Counted from the stretch's first letter, positions 16,294 through 24,966 are shown. The stretch is 28,311 nucleotides of DNA from JAKEGN01 sp964465665 (GCA_964465665.1 CAYXKM010000287.1:1-28311), one strand, 5' to 3'. Numbers and translations are program-made. Notes: a model not told the origin generated them from the letters alone.

Positions 16294-18705
16294 TCAGAAG
16301 TTATTGGTTTGCAGCGGCTTGAACGATTGTTCGCGTTCCGCCACGTGATTGATGATCATGTCCGCACTGATCGGCGTCCTGCCGAATATGTGGCCGCCAA
16401 GCGCATCGGAAATCGCCGATGTCAATGCTGCGACCGAACAACCCATGGCTGGTTCCCCGATGCCGCGCGCACCGAACGGGTTCTGCGGGTCCGGCAGGTC
16501 CACGGCGGCGGTGCGTACGTGCAACGGCGTATCCAGGTAACTCGGAATGCCGCACTGGTGATACCCGATGTTGGCGGGCAGGCCGTTCTGCGGGTCGTAC
16601 ACATGACGTTCCAGGCTCGCCATGCCCATGCCCCAGACGGCACCGCCTTTCATCTGCGCGGCGACTCCCTGCGGGTGCACCACCGTCCCGCACTCGGCAA
16701 TGCCGACATAATCAAGAATTTCATATTTCCCGGTCTCGAGATCGAGTTCGATCTCGACGAAAGCGCACGCAAGGCCCGGGATCACGCCTTTTTGTTCGAG
16801 GTTGTCTTTAGCCACGCCGATGAGTCCGCTGCCGGCCAGGTTCTGTACCGCACGCTTGGTAATCTCGTGGATGTCGTCCGGGTAAACGGCGCCGCTGTAG
16901 GGGCCGCCGAGCTGAACTGCGCGAGCGGCGATGGCGCCGTAGCTCATTCCCTGCCTGGGGTTTTTTATATTGAAAACCTGCTTTCCGTCGATGTCGTAAT
17001 CCGTTGCAGCGCCACCCAGCGATTCAGCGGCGATCTGTTTCATTTTCTCGACGGCATCGAGTGCCGCAACGTAATTGGCGCGCGTGTGCGTGAAAATCGA
17101 AACACTGCCTGCCTGGTAAGAGCTCCAGGGGAGGTGCGCATTGGTATTGCCGTATTGGATAACGCAGTCTTCCCACTCGCACTTTAGAACTTCCGCCGCC
17201 GCGCGCACGGTCGCTGCATAGGAATAAGTGCCGAGGTTACCCACACCCGAATGCAGGTGAATCCTGCCGTCCGGCGTAATCCGCACCAGCCCGTCGAAGC
17301 CGGTCGCGCCGGCCGAGTGATAGCCTTGGCCGATGCCGAGTCCGGTCACTTTCGTGCCGTCTTTCTTCGGCCGTCGGCTTTTCTCCGACCAGCCGAACAT
17401 GTCGGCACCCATGTCGAGCGCCTCTTTCATGTAAGCGCTGGTCACCGGTTCCTGGTTCTCGTACACGGTCGAGTCGTTGTTGACCGCGTTGATCTTGCGG
17501 ATCTCCAGCCTGTCGATATCGAGTTGCTTTGCTGCCTTGTCCATCAGCGGCGCCATGACGGCGGCGATCTGGTTCTGGCCCGGACCGCGCTGCGCGCCGC
17601 GCGGCGTCGTGTTGGTCAGCACCGGGACGCCACGGAAACGCATGGCGCCGGGATCGTACACGAGCGATATGGCGCCGCCGGCAGAGGAGCCGTCGCCACC
17701 GGTCGCGTTCGGGCCGATGTCCTCGACGATGAAAACATCGGTCGCGGTAATCCTGCCGTTCGCCGCAAAACCCATCCGTATCCAGCCCTGGAATCCCACG
17801 CGGGCCGAACCGATGTAATACTCCTGCTCGCGCGTGATGCGCAGTTGTACCGGCCTGCCGATTTTTTTCGAGAACCAGCCGGGCAGGGCAGCGATCGGGT
17901 ATGCGCCGATCTTGGAACCGAATCCGCCGCCGGTATTCTCGCTGATCAGTACGACGTCTTTCTGTTCGACGCCGAGCAGTCGTGCAAGCCCCGGAATCCA
18001 GAAGCTCTGGCTCTGCGCAGACCCGTACACGTAACAGGTGCCGTTCTCCCAATACGCCATGGCGGTGCGCGGTTCCATGCTCATGTGCGCATAACCGACC
18101 GTTACAAAGGGTTCCTCGAAGACGACCTTGGCATCGGCAAGCCCTTTCTCCAGGTCGCCGTAGCTCCATTCGTGCACCCACTCGCCGGTCGGTTCCTTTC
18201 CGGCCCGAAAATCCGCAACCTGTTCCGCAGTCCATTTGATGGTGCGAAAGCCGGATCCCTCGCTGGAACGCGCAAATACGTTGCCTTCCTCGCGCGCATT
18301 CGGTCCGCCCTGGAGGAGGCTGTCGAGCGGGTCCACAGTGAACGGCAGCGGCTCGATGTGAACCCTGATCTTCGCAATTGCATCTTCGGCGGTTTTTTCG
18401 TCTTCCGCGGCGACGGCGAGGATCGGATCGCCGATGTAACTCGGCAGGTTGGTCAGGATAGCGGCGTTCGGCGCTTCCATGGCCGGCACATCATCGGCTG
18501 TCAGGATGCCGACGATGCCCGCCATGCCATCCAGCGCCGAGGTGTCGATGCGGGTTACGCGACCGTGCGCCATCGGGCTCGTGTACAGACGCGCGAACAC
18601 CATACCGTCGGCTCGAAAATCCTCGGCATATTTCGCCTTTCCCGTGACTTTGCCGGTGATGTCCGGCGGAACGAAGTCCTTGCCGATGTGTTTGTAGTTG
18701 TTCAT
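16294..18705 (-). CDS. Molybdenum hydroxylase large subunit (xanthine dehydrogenase family)
   Basis: A 803-residue protein starting at an ATG that overlaps the [2Fe-2S] stop by 4 bases; the longer frame upstream lies inside that gene. Molybdopterin-family features: MEPRTAMA near 210-217, GGGFGSK (259-265), a PRGAQRGPGQNQ segment, and GARGIGEPA with the catalytic Glu751. The CO dehydrogenase signature AYRCSFR is absent, so CO oxidation is unlikely. The family hydroxylates aldehydes, purines or N-heterocycles using water. With a PaoB-like FAD subunit and a Tat-targeted iron-sulfur subunit, the enzyme is probably periplasmic and aldehyde- or heterocycle-directed; the substrate is not decided. 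No XdhC/PaoD cofactor-insertion chaperone gene is visible in this window. Confidence 0.88.
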   Translation of the reverse strand: MNNYKHIGKDFVPPDITGKVTGKAKYAEDFRADGMVFARLYTSPMAHGRVTRIDTSALDGMAGIVGILTADDVPAMEAPNAAILTNLPSYIGDPILAVAAEDEKTAEDAIAKIRVHIEPLPFTVDPLDSLLQGGPNAREEGNVFARSSEGSGFRTIKWTAEQVADFRAGKEPTGEWVHEWSYGDLEKGLADAKVVFEEPFVTVGYAHMSMEPRTAMAYWENGTCYVYGSAQSQSFWIPGLARLLGVEQKDVVLISENTGGGFGSKIGAYPIAALPGWFSKKIGRPVQLRITREQEYYIGSARVGFQGWIRMGFAANGRITATDVFIVEDIGPNATGGDGSSAGGAISLVYDPGAMRFRGVPVLTNTTPRGAQRGPGQNQIAAVMAPLMDKAAKQLDIDRLEIRKINAVNNDSTVYENQEPVTSAYMKEALDMGADMFGWSEKSRRPKKDGTKVTGLGIGQGYHSAGATGFDGLVRITPDGRIHLHSGVGNLGTYSYAATVRAAAEVLKCEWEDCVIQYGNTNAHLPWSSYQAGSVSIFTHTRANYVAALDAVEKMKQIAAESLGGAATDYDIDGKQVFNIKNPRQGMSYGAIAARAVQLGGPYSGAVYPDDIHEITKRAVQNLAGSGLIGVAKDNLEQKGVIPGLACAFVEIELDLETGKYEILDYVGIAECGTVVHPQGVAAQMKGGAVWGMGMASLERHVYDPQNGLPANIGYHQCGIPSYLDTPLHVRTAAVDLPDPQNPFGARGIGEPAMGCSVAALTSAISDALGGHIFGRTPISADMIINHVAEREQSFKPLQTNNF

Positions 18706-19298
18706 GAGCTGGCACCTGCAACGCGCATGACACCATTGAGGTAGTTGTCGTAGTTGCCGCAACGGCACAGGTTGCCGGACATCGCCTGGCGCGCTTCCTC
18801 GCGGCTGGGATGCGGGTTGTCTTTCAGCAACCCGACCCCTGCCATCAGCTGTCCCGGAGTGCAAAAGCCGCATTGCGGCGCGAGCTCATCGATGAATGCC
18901 TGCTGCAGCGGATGCAGACTGCCGTCCTCGCCCTGCAAACCCTCCACGGTTAGCACGTTACGCTCACGCACGCTGTGCGTCAGTGTCGAGCAGGAATAGT
19001 TCGGGATGTCGTCGATGAGTACAGTGCAAGCGCCGCACTCGCCGCGATTGCAGCCGATCTTGGTGCCGGTCAATCCGAGCTTGTAACGCAAGGTAAAGGC
19101 AAGTGTTTCCTGCGGCAGGATGTCGACGCGCCGTACCCGGCCGTTGATCGTCAGTGAGGTCAGACGTTCGACTGCGCCTTTCCCGGCGTCGCTTCCGTTA
19201 GCGCCTGCCATCGCCGGCATGCCGACGTGGGTCGCAGCGGCGGCGCCGGAGGCAATGACTGCCTTGATAAAGCGCCGGCGTGAAAGTATTGGATTCAC
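18702..19298 (-). CDS. Molybdenum hydroxylase [2Fe-2S] subunit with Tat signal
   Basis: A 198-residue protein beginning at a GTG, with GGGGA six bases ahead. The twin-arginine signal is SRRRFIK (6-12) followed by an alanine-rich stretch ending near AMA (29-31). The ferredoxin-like cluster is bound by Cys83, Cys88, Cys91 and Cys103 (CNRGECGAC ... C), and the second cluster by Cys143, Cys146, Cys178 and Cys180 (CGFC ... CRC). All eight cysteines are intact. Length and layout match PaoA (YagT) of E. coli, which carries the export signal for the whole trimer. It lies 27 bases after the NHL gene and overlaps the Mo subunit start by 4 bases. Confidence 0.9.
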   Translation of the reverse strand: MNPILSRRRFIKAVIASGAAAATHVGMPAMAGANGSDAGKGAVERLTSLTINGRVRRVDILPQETLAFTLRYKLGLTGTKIGCNRGECGACTVLIDDIPNYSCSTLTHSVRERNVLTVEGLQGEDGSLHPLQQAFIDELAPQCGFCTPGQLMAGVGLLKDNPHPSREEARQAMSGNLCRCGNYDNYLNGVMRVAGASS

Positions 19299-19325
19299 AG
19301 TGATCCCCGTATCCTTTACTTGCCT

Positions 19326-20516
19326 CTATTTCTTGTCCGCAGGCCAGGGCGTTCCCTGGTCCATGACCTTGACCGGGCCCATGCCCTTGTAAACGAATTT
19401 CTGCAGGCGTTTGCCTTCGTAGGTTTCGACCGTATAAATATTGCCTTTGGAATCGACCGCAATGTTGTGTACGGCAAAGAACTGCCCGGGATTGCGGCCG
19501 CCATCGCCAAAGGTTGTCAGTGTTTCCAGCGACTGTCTTTCAATGACGAAAATCTTCCGGTTGGTACCGTCGGCGAGGTAAATGTACTTCTGCTCGGCGT
19601 CGGGGGAAAACGCGATATCCCAGACAGAACCGTCACCGAGGCTTGTCGGCTTGATGAAAATTTCCCTGACGAAAGTGCCGTCGGTCTTGAATACCTGCAA
19701 GCGGTTGTTGACGCGGTCGCAGACATAAAGCAGGCCATCATTGGATGGCTGCGCACAATGTACCGGGTTGCGAAACTGTTTTGCCGGCTCACCGCCGGGA
19801 ACGAAGGGCCCGAGATCGACATCCTCGGGGGCATTACCATAGGCGCCCCAGTACCTTTTGAGTGCGCCGGTATCCGCGTCGAGTACCGCTACGCGTTTGT
19901 TGCGATAGCCGTCCGCGACAAACGCTTCATTGGCCGCGGGATCGAAGGATATTTCCGCAACACTGCCGAAATTTTCCTTGCTGTGGCTGTCGGTTTCGGA
20001 ATCGGGGGTACCGTACTGCGCGAGAAATTTTCCGTCGCGCGTGAATTTCAGAATATGTGAATCGCGCGGGCCGTTGCCGCCGACCCAGATATTGTCCTTG
20101 TGATCGACAGTGATGCCGTGATTCGACGTTGGCCAGTCGTAGCCCTCGCCGGGTCCGCCCCAATGATTCACCAGGTTGCCGGCAGGATCGAATTCAAGAA
20201 TATTCGGCGCCGGTATGCAGCAATCGGCCTTGACGGGATCCGTAGCAGCACCGATTTCGGTTCGCTCATCGAACGTATCTCGCCGGTGAACGATAAAAAC
20301 GTGATCCCTGGAATCGACCGCCAGCCCGATGGTTGCGCCCAGAATCCAGTGATTTGGCAAGGGCTTCGGCCAGAACGGATCCACCTCGAACATCGGTGCC
20401 ACTCGGCCCTGGGCCTGTGCTGAATTGTCGAGCGTCTTTTGTCCGCAGCCGTACGAAATGATCGCAACGGTCGCAGCAATTGCGGCACCTGCCGATAACA
20501 GCGTGCGCTTTTTCAT
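19326..20516 (-). CDS. NHL-repeat beta-propeller protein, exported
   Basis: A 396-residue protein, first gene of the long minus-strand train, with GGGGGA eight bases before the ATG. The N-terminus (charged KKR then hydrophobic 6-22) is an export signal; SYGC at 21-24 is a poor lipobox, so lipid anchoring is doubtful. The rest is repeated propeller wording: GLAVDSRDHVFIVHR, GITVDHKDNIWVGG, ISFDPAANEAFVADGYRNKRVAVLD, GLLYVCDRVNNRLQVF, YIYLADGTNRKIFVIE and NIAVDSKGNIYTVET, about six blades. NHL propellers bind ligands or act as lyases and hydrolases (peptidyl-alpha-hydroxyglycine lyase has this fold). Here it could bind the operon's substrate or a partner; the function is unknown. Confidence 0.8.
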   Translation of the reverse strand: MKKRTLLSAGAAIAATVAIISYGCGQKTLDNSAQAQGRVAPMFEVDPFWPKPLPNHWILGATIGLAVDSRDHVFIVHRRDTFDERTEIGAATDPVKADCCIPAPNILEFDPAGNLVNHWGGPGEGYDWPTSNHGITVDHKDNIWVGGNGPRDSHILKFTRDGKFLAQYGTPDSETDSHSKENFGSVAEISFDPAANEAFVADGYRNKRVAVLDADTGALKRYWGAYGNAPEDVDLGPFVPGGEPAKQFRNPVHCAQPSNDGLLYVCDRVNNRLQVFKTDGTFVREIFIKPTSLGDGSVWDIAFSPDAEQKYIYLADGTNRKIFVIERQSLETLTTFGDGGRNPGQFFAVHNIAVDSKGNIYTVETYEGKRLQKFVYKGMGPVKVMDQGTPWPADKK

Positions 20517-20660
20517 CGTCCGTATCCCCCGAGTTCCAGTGTTCGATGATGTCTGGATTTGCGCGCCAGTATACTATGGAAAATCGAATCCATCCCATCG
20601 CAGAAAATACAAGAAGATTCGCCTGTAACCGATGCTGTCGGCTCGCATTACCTAGACACG
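20517..20660. promoter_or_regulatory. Divergent control region between the oxidase train and HupE copy 2
   Basis: This 144-base gap must hold promoters in both directions. The palindrome AGTATACT at 20568-20575 offers a TATACT -10 box on both strands. On the plus strand it would give a leader of about 80 bases for the HupE gene, and on the minus strand one of about 45 bases for the NHL gene. No good -35 box is seen at the right distance on either strand, so an activator or a different sigma factor may be needed. This is low-confidence pattern reading. Confidence 0.3.
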
Positions 20661-22010
20661 ATGAGAAGCAAAGCAGGAAAAGTTCATGCTCTTCCGATCG
20701 CGCTGGTTGCAGCAGGCGCGTTCCTGCTCGGCTGGAGCGACGCGACACGGGCACACGAGATCCCGACTGATGCAGTGGTGCGCGCCTATCTCGAAGTGGG
20801 CGACGACGAAGCCACGTTGCTGGTACGCGTGCCACTCGAGTCGATGCGCGATGTCGTGCTGCCGCTGCGCGGTCCCGGGTTTCTCGACCTCGGATCGGCG
20901 GACAAGGCACTGCGGGATGCCGCGATAATCTGGATCGCGAACCAGGTCGAGTTGTACGAGGACGAACGACGACTGGACACCTATGAACTCGAGGCAGTGC
21001 GTGTTGCATTGCCTTCCGACCGTTCTTTCGCGAGCTACGCCTCCGCGCACGCATCGATCATGGGCCCGGAGTTGTCGGAAGGAACCGAGCTCATGTGGAA
21101 CCAGGCGCTGCTCGATGTAATGCTCGTGTATCCGATCAGCTCAGCGGATGCGGACTTCTCCTTCAGGCCACGCTTCGAGCGCCTCGGCATGCGCACCACC
21201 ACGGTGCTGCGCTTCATCACAACAACCGGCGTGGAGCGGCCTTATGAATTCGTCGGCGATCCGGGATTGTTGCGTCTCGATCCGCGCTGGCATCACGCGT
21301 TTTTCCGTTTCATCGTGCTGGGGTTCGAACATATCCTGGACGGCATCGATCACCTGCTATTCATCCTGTGCCTGATCGTTCCTCTGCGGCACATCAAACC
21401 GCTCATTGTCATCGTGACCTCTTTTACTCTGGCCCATTCGATAACGCTCCTGTCATCGGCCTTTGGTTTTGTTCCTTCGGTATCGTGGTTCCCGCCGCTG
21501 ATAGAAACGCTGATTGCCGCATCAATTGTGTACATGGCCCTGGAGAACATCGTGGCCGGGGATCTGCGGCGCCGCTGGATGATCGCATTTGCTTTTGGCC
21601 TCGTGCACGGATTCGGTTTCGCTTTTGCGCTGAGCGAGACCCTGCAGTTTGCCGGATCGCACCTCGTGACGTCGCTGCTCGCATTCAACCTCGGCGTGGA
21701 ACTCGGCCAACTCTTCGTCATCCTGCTGGTCGTGCCGATCATCAATCTGTTTTTCCGTTACGTGATGCCGGAGCGGATCGGCATCATCATCCTGTCGGCG
21801 CTGCTTGCGCACAGTGGCTGGCACTGGATGAGCGAGCGTTTCAGCGATTTCGCCAGCTATCCGCTGCAATGGCCGGTCGCCACTGCAGCGCCGCTCGTGC
21901 TGGCGTCCCGCTGGTTGCTGTTCCTTCTGGTCGTCGCCGCCGTGCTGTGGCTCATGATGCGTTTCAACCGCTACATGTCCGAAAGCCGCGTGAATGCGGA
22001 AAGGCACTGA
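20661..22010 (+). CDS. HupE/UreJ-family membrane protein (copy 2)
   Basis: A 449-residue protein from the ATG at 20661. The frame opens 34 codons earlier, but only this start gives a clean signal peptide (residues 8-31), ending in ...ATRA before HEIPTD. A ~185-residue extracytoplasmic domain precedes the HupE core: HILDGIDH (His224, Asp230, His231), TSFTLAHSITL (His259), GLVHGFGFA (His316), FNLGVELGQ (Glu347) and additional membrane segments after it. It shares these motifs with copy 1, but its soluble domain and C-terminal part are longer. The ribosome site is weak. It diverges from the oxidase train and is followed by the CstA gene after 99 bases. Metal transport is the family suggestion; the substrate is unproven. 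Confidence 0.82.
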   Translation: MRSKAGKVHALPIALVAAGAFLLGWSDATRAHEIPTDAVVRAYLEVGDDEATLLVRVPLESMRDVVLPLRGPGFLDLGSADKALRDAAIIWIANQVELYEDERRLDTYELEAVRVALPSDRSFASYASAHASIMGPELSEGTELMWNQALLDVMLVYPISSADADFSFRPRFERLGMRTTTVLRFITTTGVERPYEFVGDPGLLRLDPRWHHAFFRFIVLGFEHILDGIDHLLFILCLIVPLRHIKPLIVIVTSFTLAHSITLLSSAFGFVPSVSWFPPLIETLIAASIVYMALENIVAGDLRRRWMIAFAFGLVHGFGFAFALSETLQFAGSHLVTSLLAFNLGVELGQLFVILLVVPIINLFFRYVMPERIGIIILSALLAHSGWHWMSERFSDFASYPLQWPVATAAPLVLASRWLLFLLVVAAVLWLMMRFNRYMSESRVNAERH

Positions 22011-22109
22011 CATCTCGAATTCAAATCAGCATCGCAACGTTGTTGTTTGGCTGGACTTGCGGCGTACGCACGCTAAGCTTGGCTCGCAATTCATCCGGGG
22101 GGAGAGGAC

Positions 22110-23804
22110 ATGCAGTCTGTACTGATCGTTCTGATGGGCGTCGCCGGCATGGCATTCGGCTGGTTCGTCTATTCAAAGTTCATCGCCGAAAAAATCTTCA
22201 GGCTGGACCCGGATTTCGTTACCCCGGCACACGAAATCAATGACGGTGTCGATTACGTACCGACCAACAAGTTTGTCCTCTGGGGTCATCACTTCACGTC
22301 GGTCGCCGGCGCGGCGCCGATTGTCGGGCCTGCTATCGCTGTTTACTGGGGCTGGGTCCCGGCGGTGCTGTGGGTGACGTTGGGCACGATATTTTTCGCC
22401 GGTGTTCACGATGCGGGCGCATTGTGGGCAAGCAATCGGCACAAGGGCAGGTCCATCGGCGCACTCTCCGAAGCGGTGGTGGGTAAACGCACGCGTGAAC
22501 TTTTCATGGTCGTGGTATTCCTGGTACTGCTGATGGTGAACGCGGTTTTCGGCGTGGTCATTGCAAGGGCATTTGTCGCAACACCGACCGCCGTCGTGCC
22601 CTCCTGGGCCGCCATACTCGTGGCGCTGGTCATCGGCCAGCTCGTGTATCGCAAATTCAACCTGATTGCCTTGTCGCTGGGCGGCGTGATCGCGTTGTAC
22701 CTTTCCGTATATGCAGGCAGCGTAGTGCCGATGGAACTGCCGGAACTGTTCGGGCTGTCGACCATTTCAGGGTGGATTGTCATCCTGTTCATCTATGCAG
22801 CGACAGCTTCCATGTTGCCGGTGTGGATGTTGCTGCAGCCGCGTGACTTCATTAACGGCCTGCAATTGTTCGTGGGCCTGTTCCTGCTCTACGGCGCCGT
22901 TTTCCTGGTAATGCCGGACATTTCGGCGCCGGCATTCAATAACCAGGTCGATGCCGATGCGCCGTCGATGCTGCCCCTTTTGTTCGTCACCATTGCCTGC
23001 GGTGCCGTGTCGGGTTTTCACGGCATCGTTTCCTCCGGCACGAGTTCGAAGCAGCTCGACAAGGAACCCGATGCGCGTTTTGTCGGTTATCTCGGTGCGG
23101 TGGGCGAGGGTTCGCTGGCGCTCATCACCACTGTCGCCGTGAGTGGCGCGGCGCTTGCGGCAACGCCGGAGATCTGGCACCAGGTTTACGACAAATTCGG
23201 CACGGCCGGCGCGGATGCCTTTATCAAGGGCGGCGCGAACCTGATCACCGAGGGCTTCGGTCTTCCTTTGGGTTTTTCTACGACCTTGCTGGCTACGATG
23301 GTGGTCCTGTTCGCCGGGACAACGATGGATACCGGTGTGCGCCTGCAGCGATACATCATCCAGGAGTGGGGGCAGATTTATAAAATTCCGGTGTTGAACA
23401 ACAAAATCGTTGCAACGCTGATCGCTGTTGGCGCCTGCATGTTGCTGGCTTTCGGTGCGGGCGGTCCCGACGGTGCCGGCGGGCTCGTGATCTGGCCGTT
23501 GTTTGGCTCCACCAACCAGATCCTTGCAGGACTTACCCTGCTGGTGATCTCGGTAATGCTCATCAAGCTGGGACGACCGGCACGATACACGCTGATCCCG
23601 ATGGCTTTTGTCCTGCTGATGTCGTCCTGGGCGGCGGTTGTGAGCCTGCTCGAATTCTACCGGGCCGGGAACTGGTTGCTGGTATTCATCGATGTCGTGG
23701 TGCTGGTGACCAGCGTCATGGCCATTATGGAATCGATCGGCGCGATTGCGCGCTTTCGCCGCGAGAATCCGCTGACTACAACCGCGTCCGGTAGTGACCG
23801 GTAA
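22110..23804 (+). CDS. cstA: CstA-family inner-membrane transporter
   Basis: A 564-residue polytopic protein with roughly 15-16 membrane segments and a strong ribosome site (GGGGGGAGAG) before the ATG. CstA signatures include NKFVLWGHHFTSVAGAAPIV (residues ~53-72), the loop GTIFFAGVHDAGALWAS, ACGAVSGFHGIVSSGTSSKQ, and FAGTTMDTGVRLQRYI with LFGSTNQILAGL. E. coli CstA and BtsT import peptides and pyruvate under carbon starvation; this form is shorter than E. coli CstA (about 700 residues) and lacks its long tail. It lies downstream of HupE copy 2 and converges on a hydrolase gene. Uptake of pyruvate or a small peptide is the likely role. Confidence 0.9.
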   Translation: MQSVLIVLMGVAGMAFGWFVYSKFIAEKIFRLDPDFVTPAHEINDGVDYVPTNKFVLWGHHFTSVAGAAPIVGPAIAVYWGWVPAVLWVTLGTIFFAGVHDAGALWASNRHKGRSIGALSEAVVGKRTRELFMVVVFLVLLMVNAVFGVVIARAFVATPTAVVPSWAAILVALVIGQLVYRKFNLIALSLGGVIALYLSVYAGSVVPMELPELFGLSTISGWIVILFIYAATASMLPVWMLLQPRDFINGLQLFVGLFLLYGAVFLVMPDISAPAFNNQVDADAPSMLPLLFVTIACGAVSGFHGIVSSGTSSKQLDKEPDARFVGYLGAVGEGSLALITTVAVSGAALAATPEIWHQVYDKFGTAGADAFIKGGANLITEGFGLPLGFSTTLLATMVVLFAGTTMDTGVRLQRYIIQEWGQIYKIPVLNNKIVATLIAVGACMLLAFGAGGPDGAGGLVIWPLFGSTNQILAGLTLLVISVMLIKLGRPARYTLIPMAFVLLMSSWAAVVSLLEFYRAGNWLLVFIDVVVLVTSVMAIMESIGAIARFRRENPLTTTASGSDR

Positions 23805-23840
23805 GTCCGGTGAATTACGCGGAATGCGGTCTCGGAACGG

Positions 23841-24629
23841 TTACGGGGTGGTCTCGCGGGAGTCGAGGTACATCAGGGCTTCCTCGAACTCGTAGGAATC
23901 CGGATTGCGATGCGTCATGTGCCGGATGACCATGAGTTTGGAATTTTCCACGCCGGCGCGCCGATAGGCCCGGTACGCGCGCTTCGTTGGTTCCAAGGCC
24001 TGGTCGTACGTGCCGGTTACAAATACGTATCTGTTTTGCCGCATTTCATCGAGTCGCCGCGGTTCTTCCGTATCCCAGACTTCGACGCCGCAATTGTAAA
24101 TGGCGCCACGGAAAAGCTGCGCCTGATCCGTCCCAATCATGCTGGCGGTCTTGCCGCCACCGGAAAGCCCGGTGATATAGATCCGTTCCGGATCGATCGC
24201 GTAATATTTCCTGGTCGCGGTGGTTGCAAGCAACGCGAGCAGTATGCGCCGTGCCACGAGTTCGTCGTTGCCCGAGCGGTCAGCGCCGATCCAGATGACG
24301 TTGTGCCGGTCGAGCACCTCGCTCCAGCCGCGCGGGATGGCTCCCGACTGGATCGGGCTGACGTATACCAGCAGTCCCGCGGGCTTTTCACGATCGTAGG
24401 TCGGCGGCACATACACCTGCCATTCCAGGATTTCGTCCGGAGGCAACACCGATTCGACAGTCGCTGCGGTAGCTGCACCGGCGAGCTCGGCCGGCGTTGA
24501 TGTCAGTACCCAATGTCCAGTAACAGCAGCATTGACGTCACTTGAAACTTCTGCCGATGCGCTCACGCCCGCAGCCGCTAAACCGCTTACGATTGCGGTG
24601 GCAACAATGACTGTCCCCGTCTTCGTCAT
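23841..24629 (-). CDS. Secreted alpha/beta hydrolase, esterase/PHB-depolymerase-like
   Basis: A 262-residue protein with a Sec signal peptide (about 1-26, ASA). The mature part has an alpha/beta hydrolase core: WQVYVPPTYDREKPAGLLVYV (70-90), nucleophile elbow GLSGGGK with Ser156, acid candidate Asp209 (TGTYDQ) and His240 (RHMTHRNP). The arrangement resembles small secreted esterases of the feruloyl esterase/PHB depolymerase kind, with the elbow reading G-L-S-G-G-G. Cys180 is single. A GGAGA lies about 10 bases before the ATG. It is divergent from the large TonB receptor, so cleavage of a large substrate outside before receptor uptake is possible; that link is inference. Confidence 0.75.
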   Translation of the reverse strand: MTKTGTVIVATAIVSGLAAAGVSASAEVSSDVNAAVTGHWVLTSTPAELAGAATAATVESVLPPDEILEWQVYVPPTYDREKPAGLLVYVSPIQSGAIPRGWSEVLDRHNVIWIGADRSGNDELVARRILLALLATTATRKYYAIDPERIYITGLSGGGKTASMIGTDQAQLFRGAIYNCGVEVWDTEEPRRLDEMRQNRYVFVTGTYDQALEPTKRAYRAYRRAGVENSKLMVIRHMTHRNPDSYEFEEALMYLDSRETTP

Positions 24630-24966
24630 GCCGCTCGAATTCTCCGTTAGTTGACTGCATGGACCACAAAACGTGGCCGAGGTTGCAGTGGCAAAACATG
24701 CGTTGCTACGCTACCACGGCGGACTCTGGAGTGTTGTCGCGTGTCCGCCCAAATGAGGCAACAAGGCCTCTGTAGGCTGCCGCCGGACTGTAGCGCGGAA
24801 GCAACAGTCGGTTCCCCCTGAAACCAAAAAAATGTGGTGTCGATGCCGTGCCGTGCTTTCCTTTCCTGCGCGGGAGTGGTTCAATCAGGCACACGTAGGA
24901 ATCGTCGCAATGGCGATTCTTCGATACTCACAATGCCAGAGACCAAGTTGATGGGGGAGAGAGCAC
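24630..24966. other. 337-base divergent intergenic region with inverted repeats
   Basis: No gene is seen here. Two inverted repeats stand out: GGCGGAC (24718-24724) with GTCCGCC (24743-24749), and GAATCG (24899-24904) with CGATTC (24914-24919). The latter ends 47 bases before the receptor ATG and could be an operator or a leader hairpin. The receptor has a strong ribosome site, GGGGGAGAGAG, just before its start. No convincing -35/-10 pair is seen. Confidence 0.35.

Noticed and set aside
16294..18705. Aerobic CO dehydrogenase as identity of the molybdoenzyme.
   Set aside because: The active-site AYRCSFR signature is missing, and the FAD subunit has the PaoB-type cysteine insert instead.
17251..18744. 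A 497-codon open frame on the plus strand opposite the molybdoenzyme large subunit.
   Set aside because: It lies wholly antisense to a gene with clear family motifs, is rich in Arg, Val and His without any recognisable domain, and is a usual by-product of GC-rich codon use.
23797..23811. Possible terminator after CstA, ACCGG-TAAGT-CCGGT.
   Set aside because: The stem is only 5 bases, it contains the stop codon and no T-run follows.
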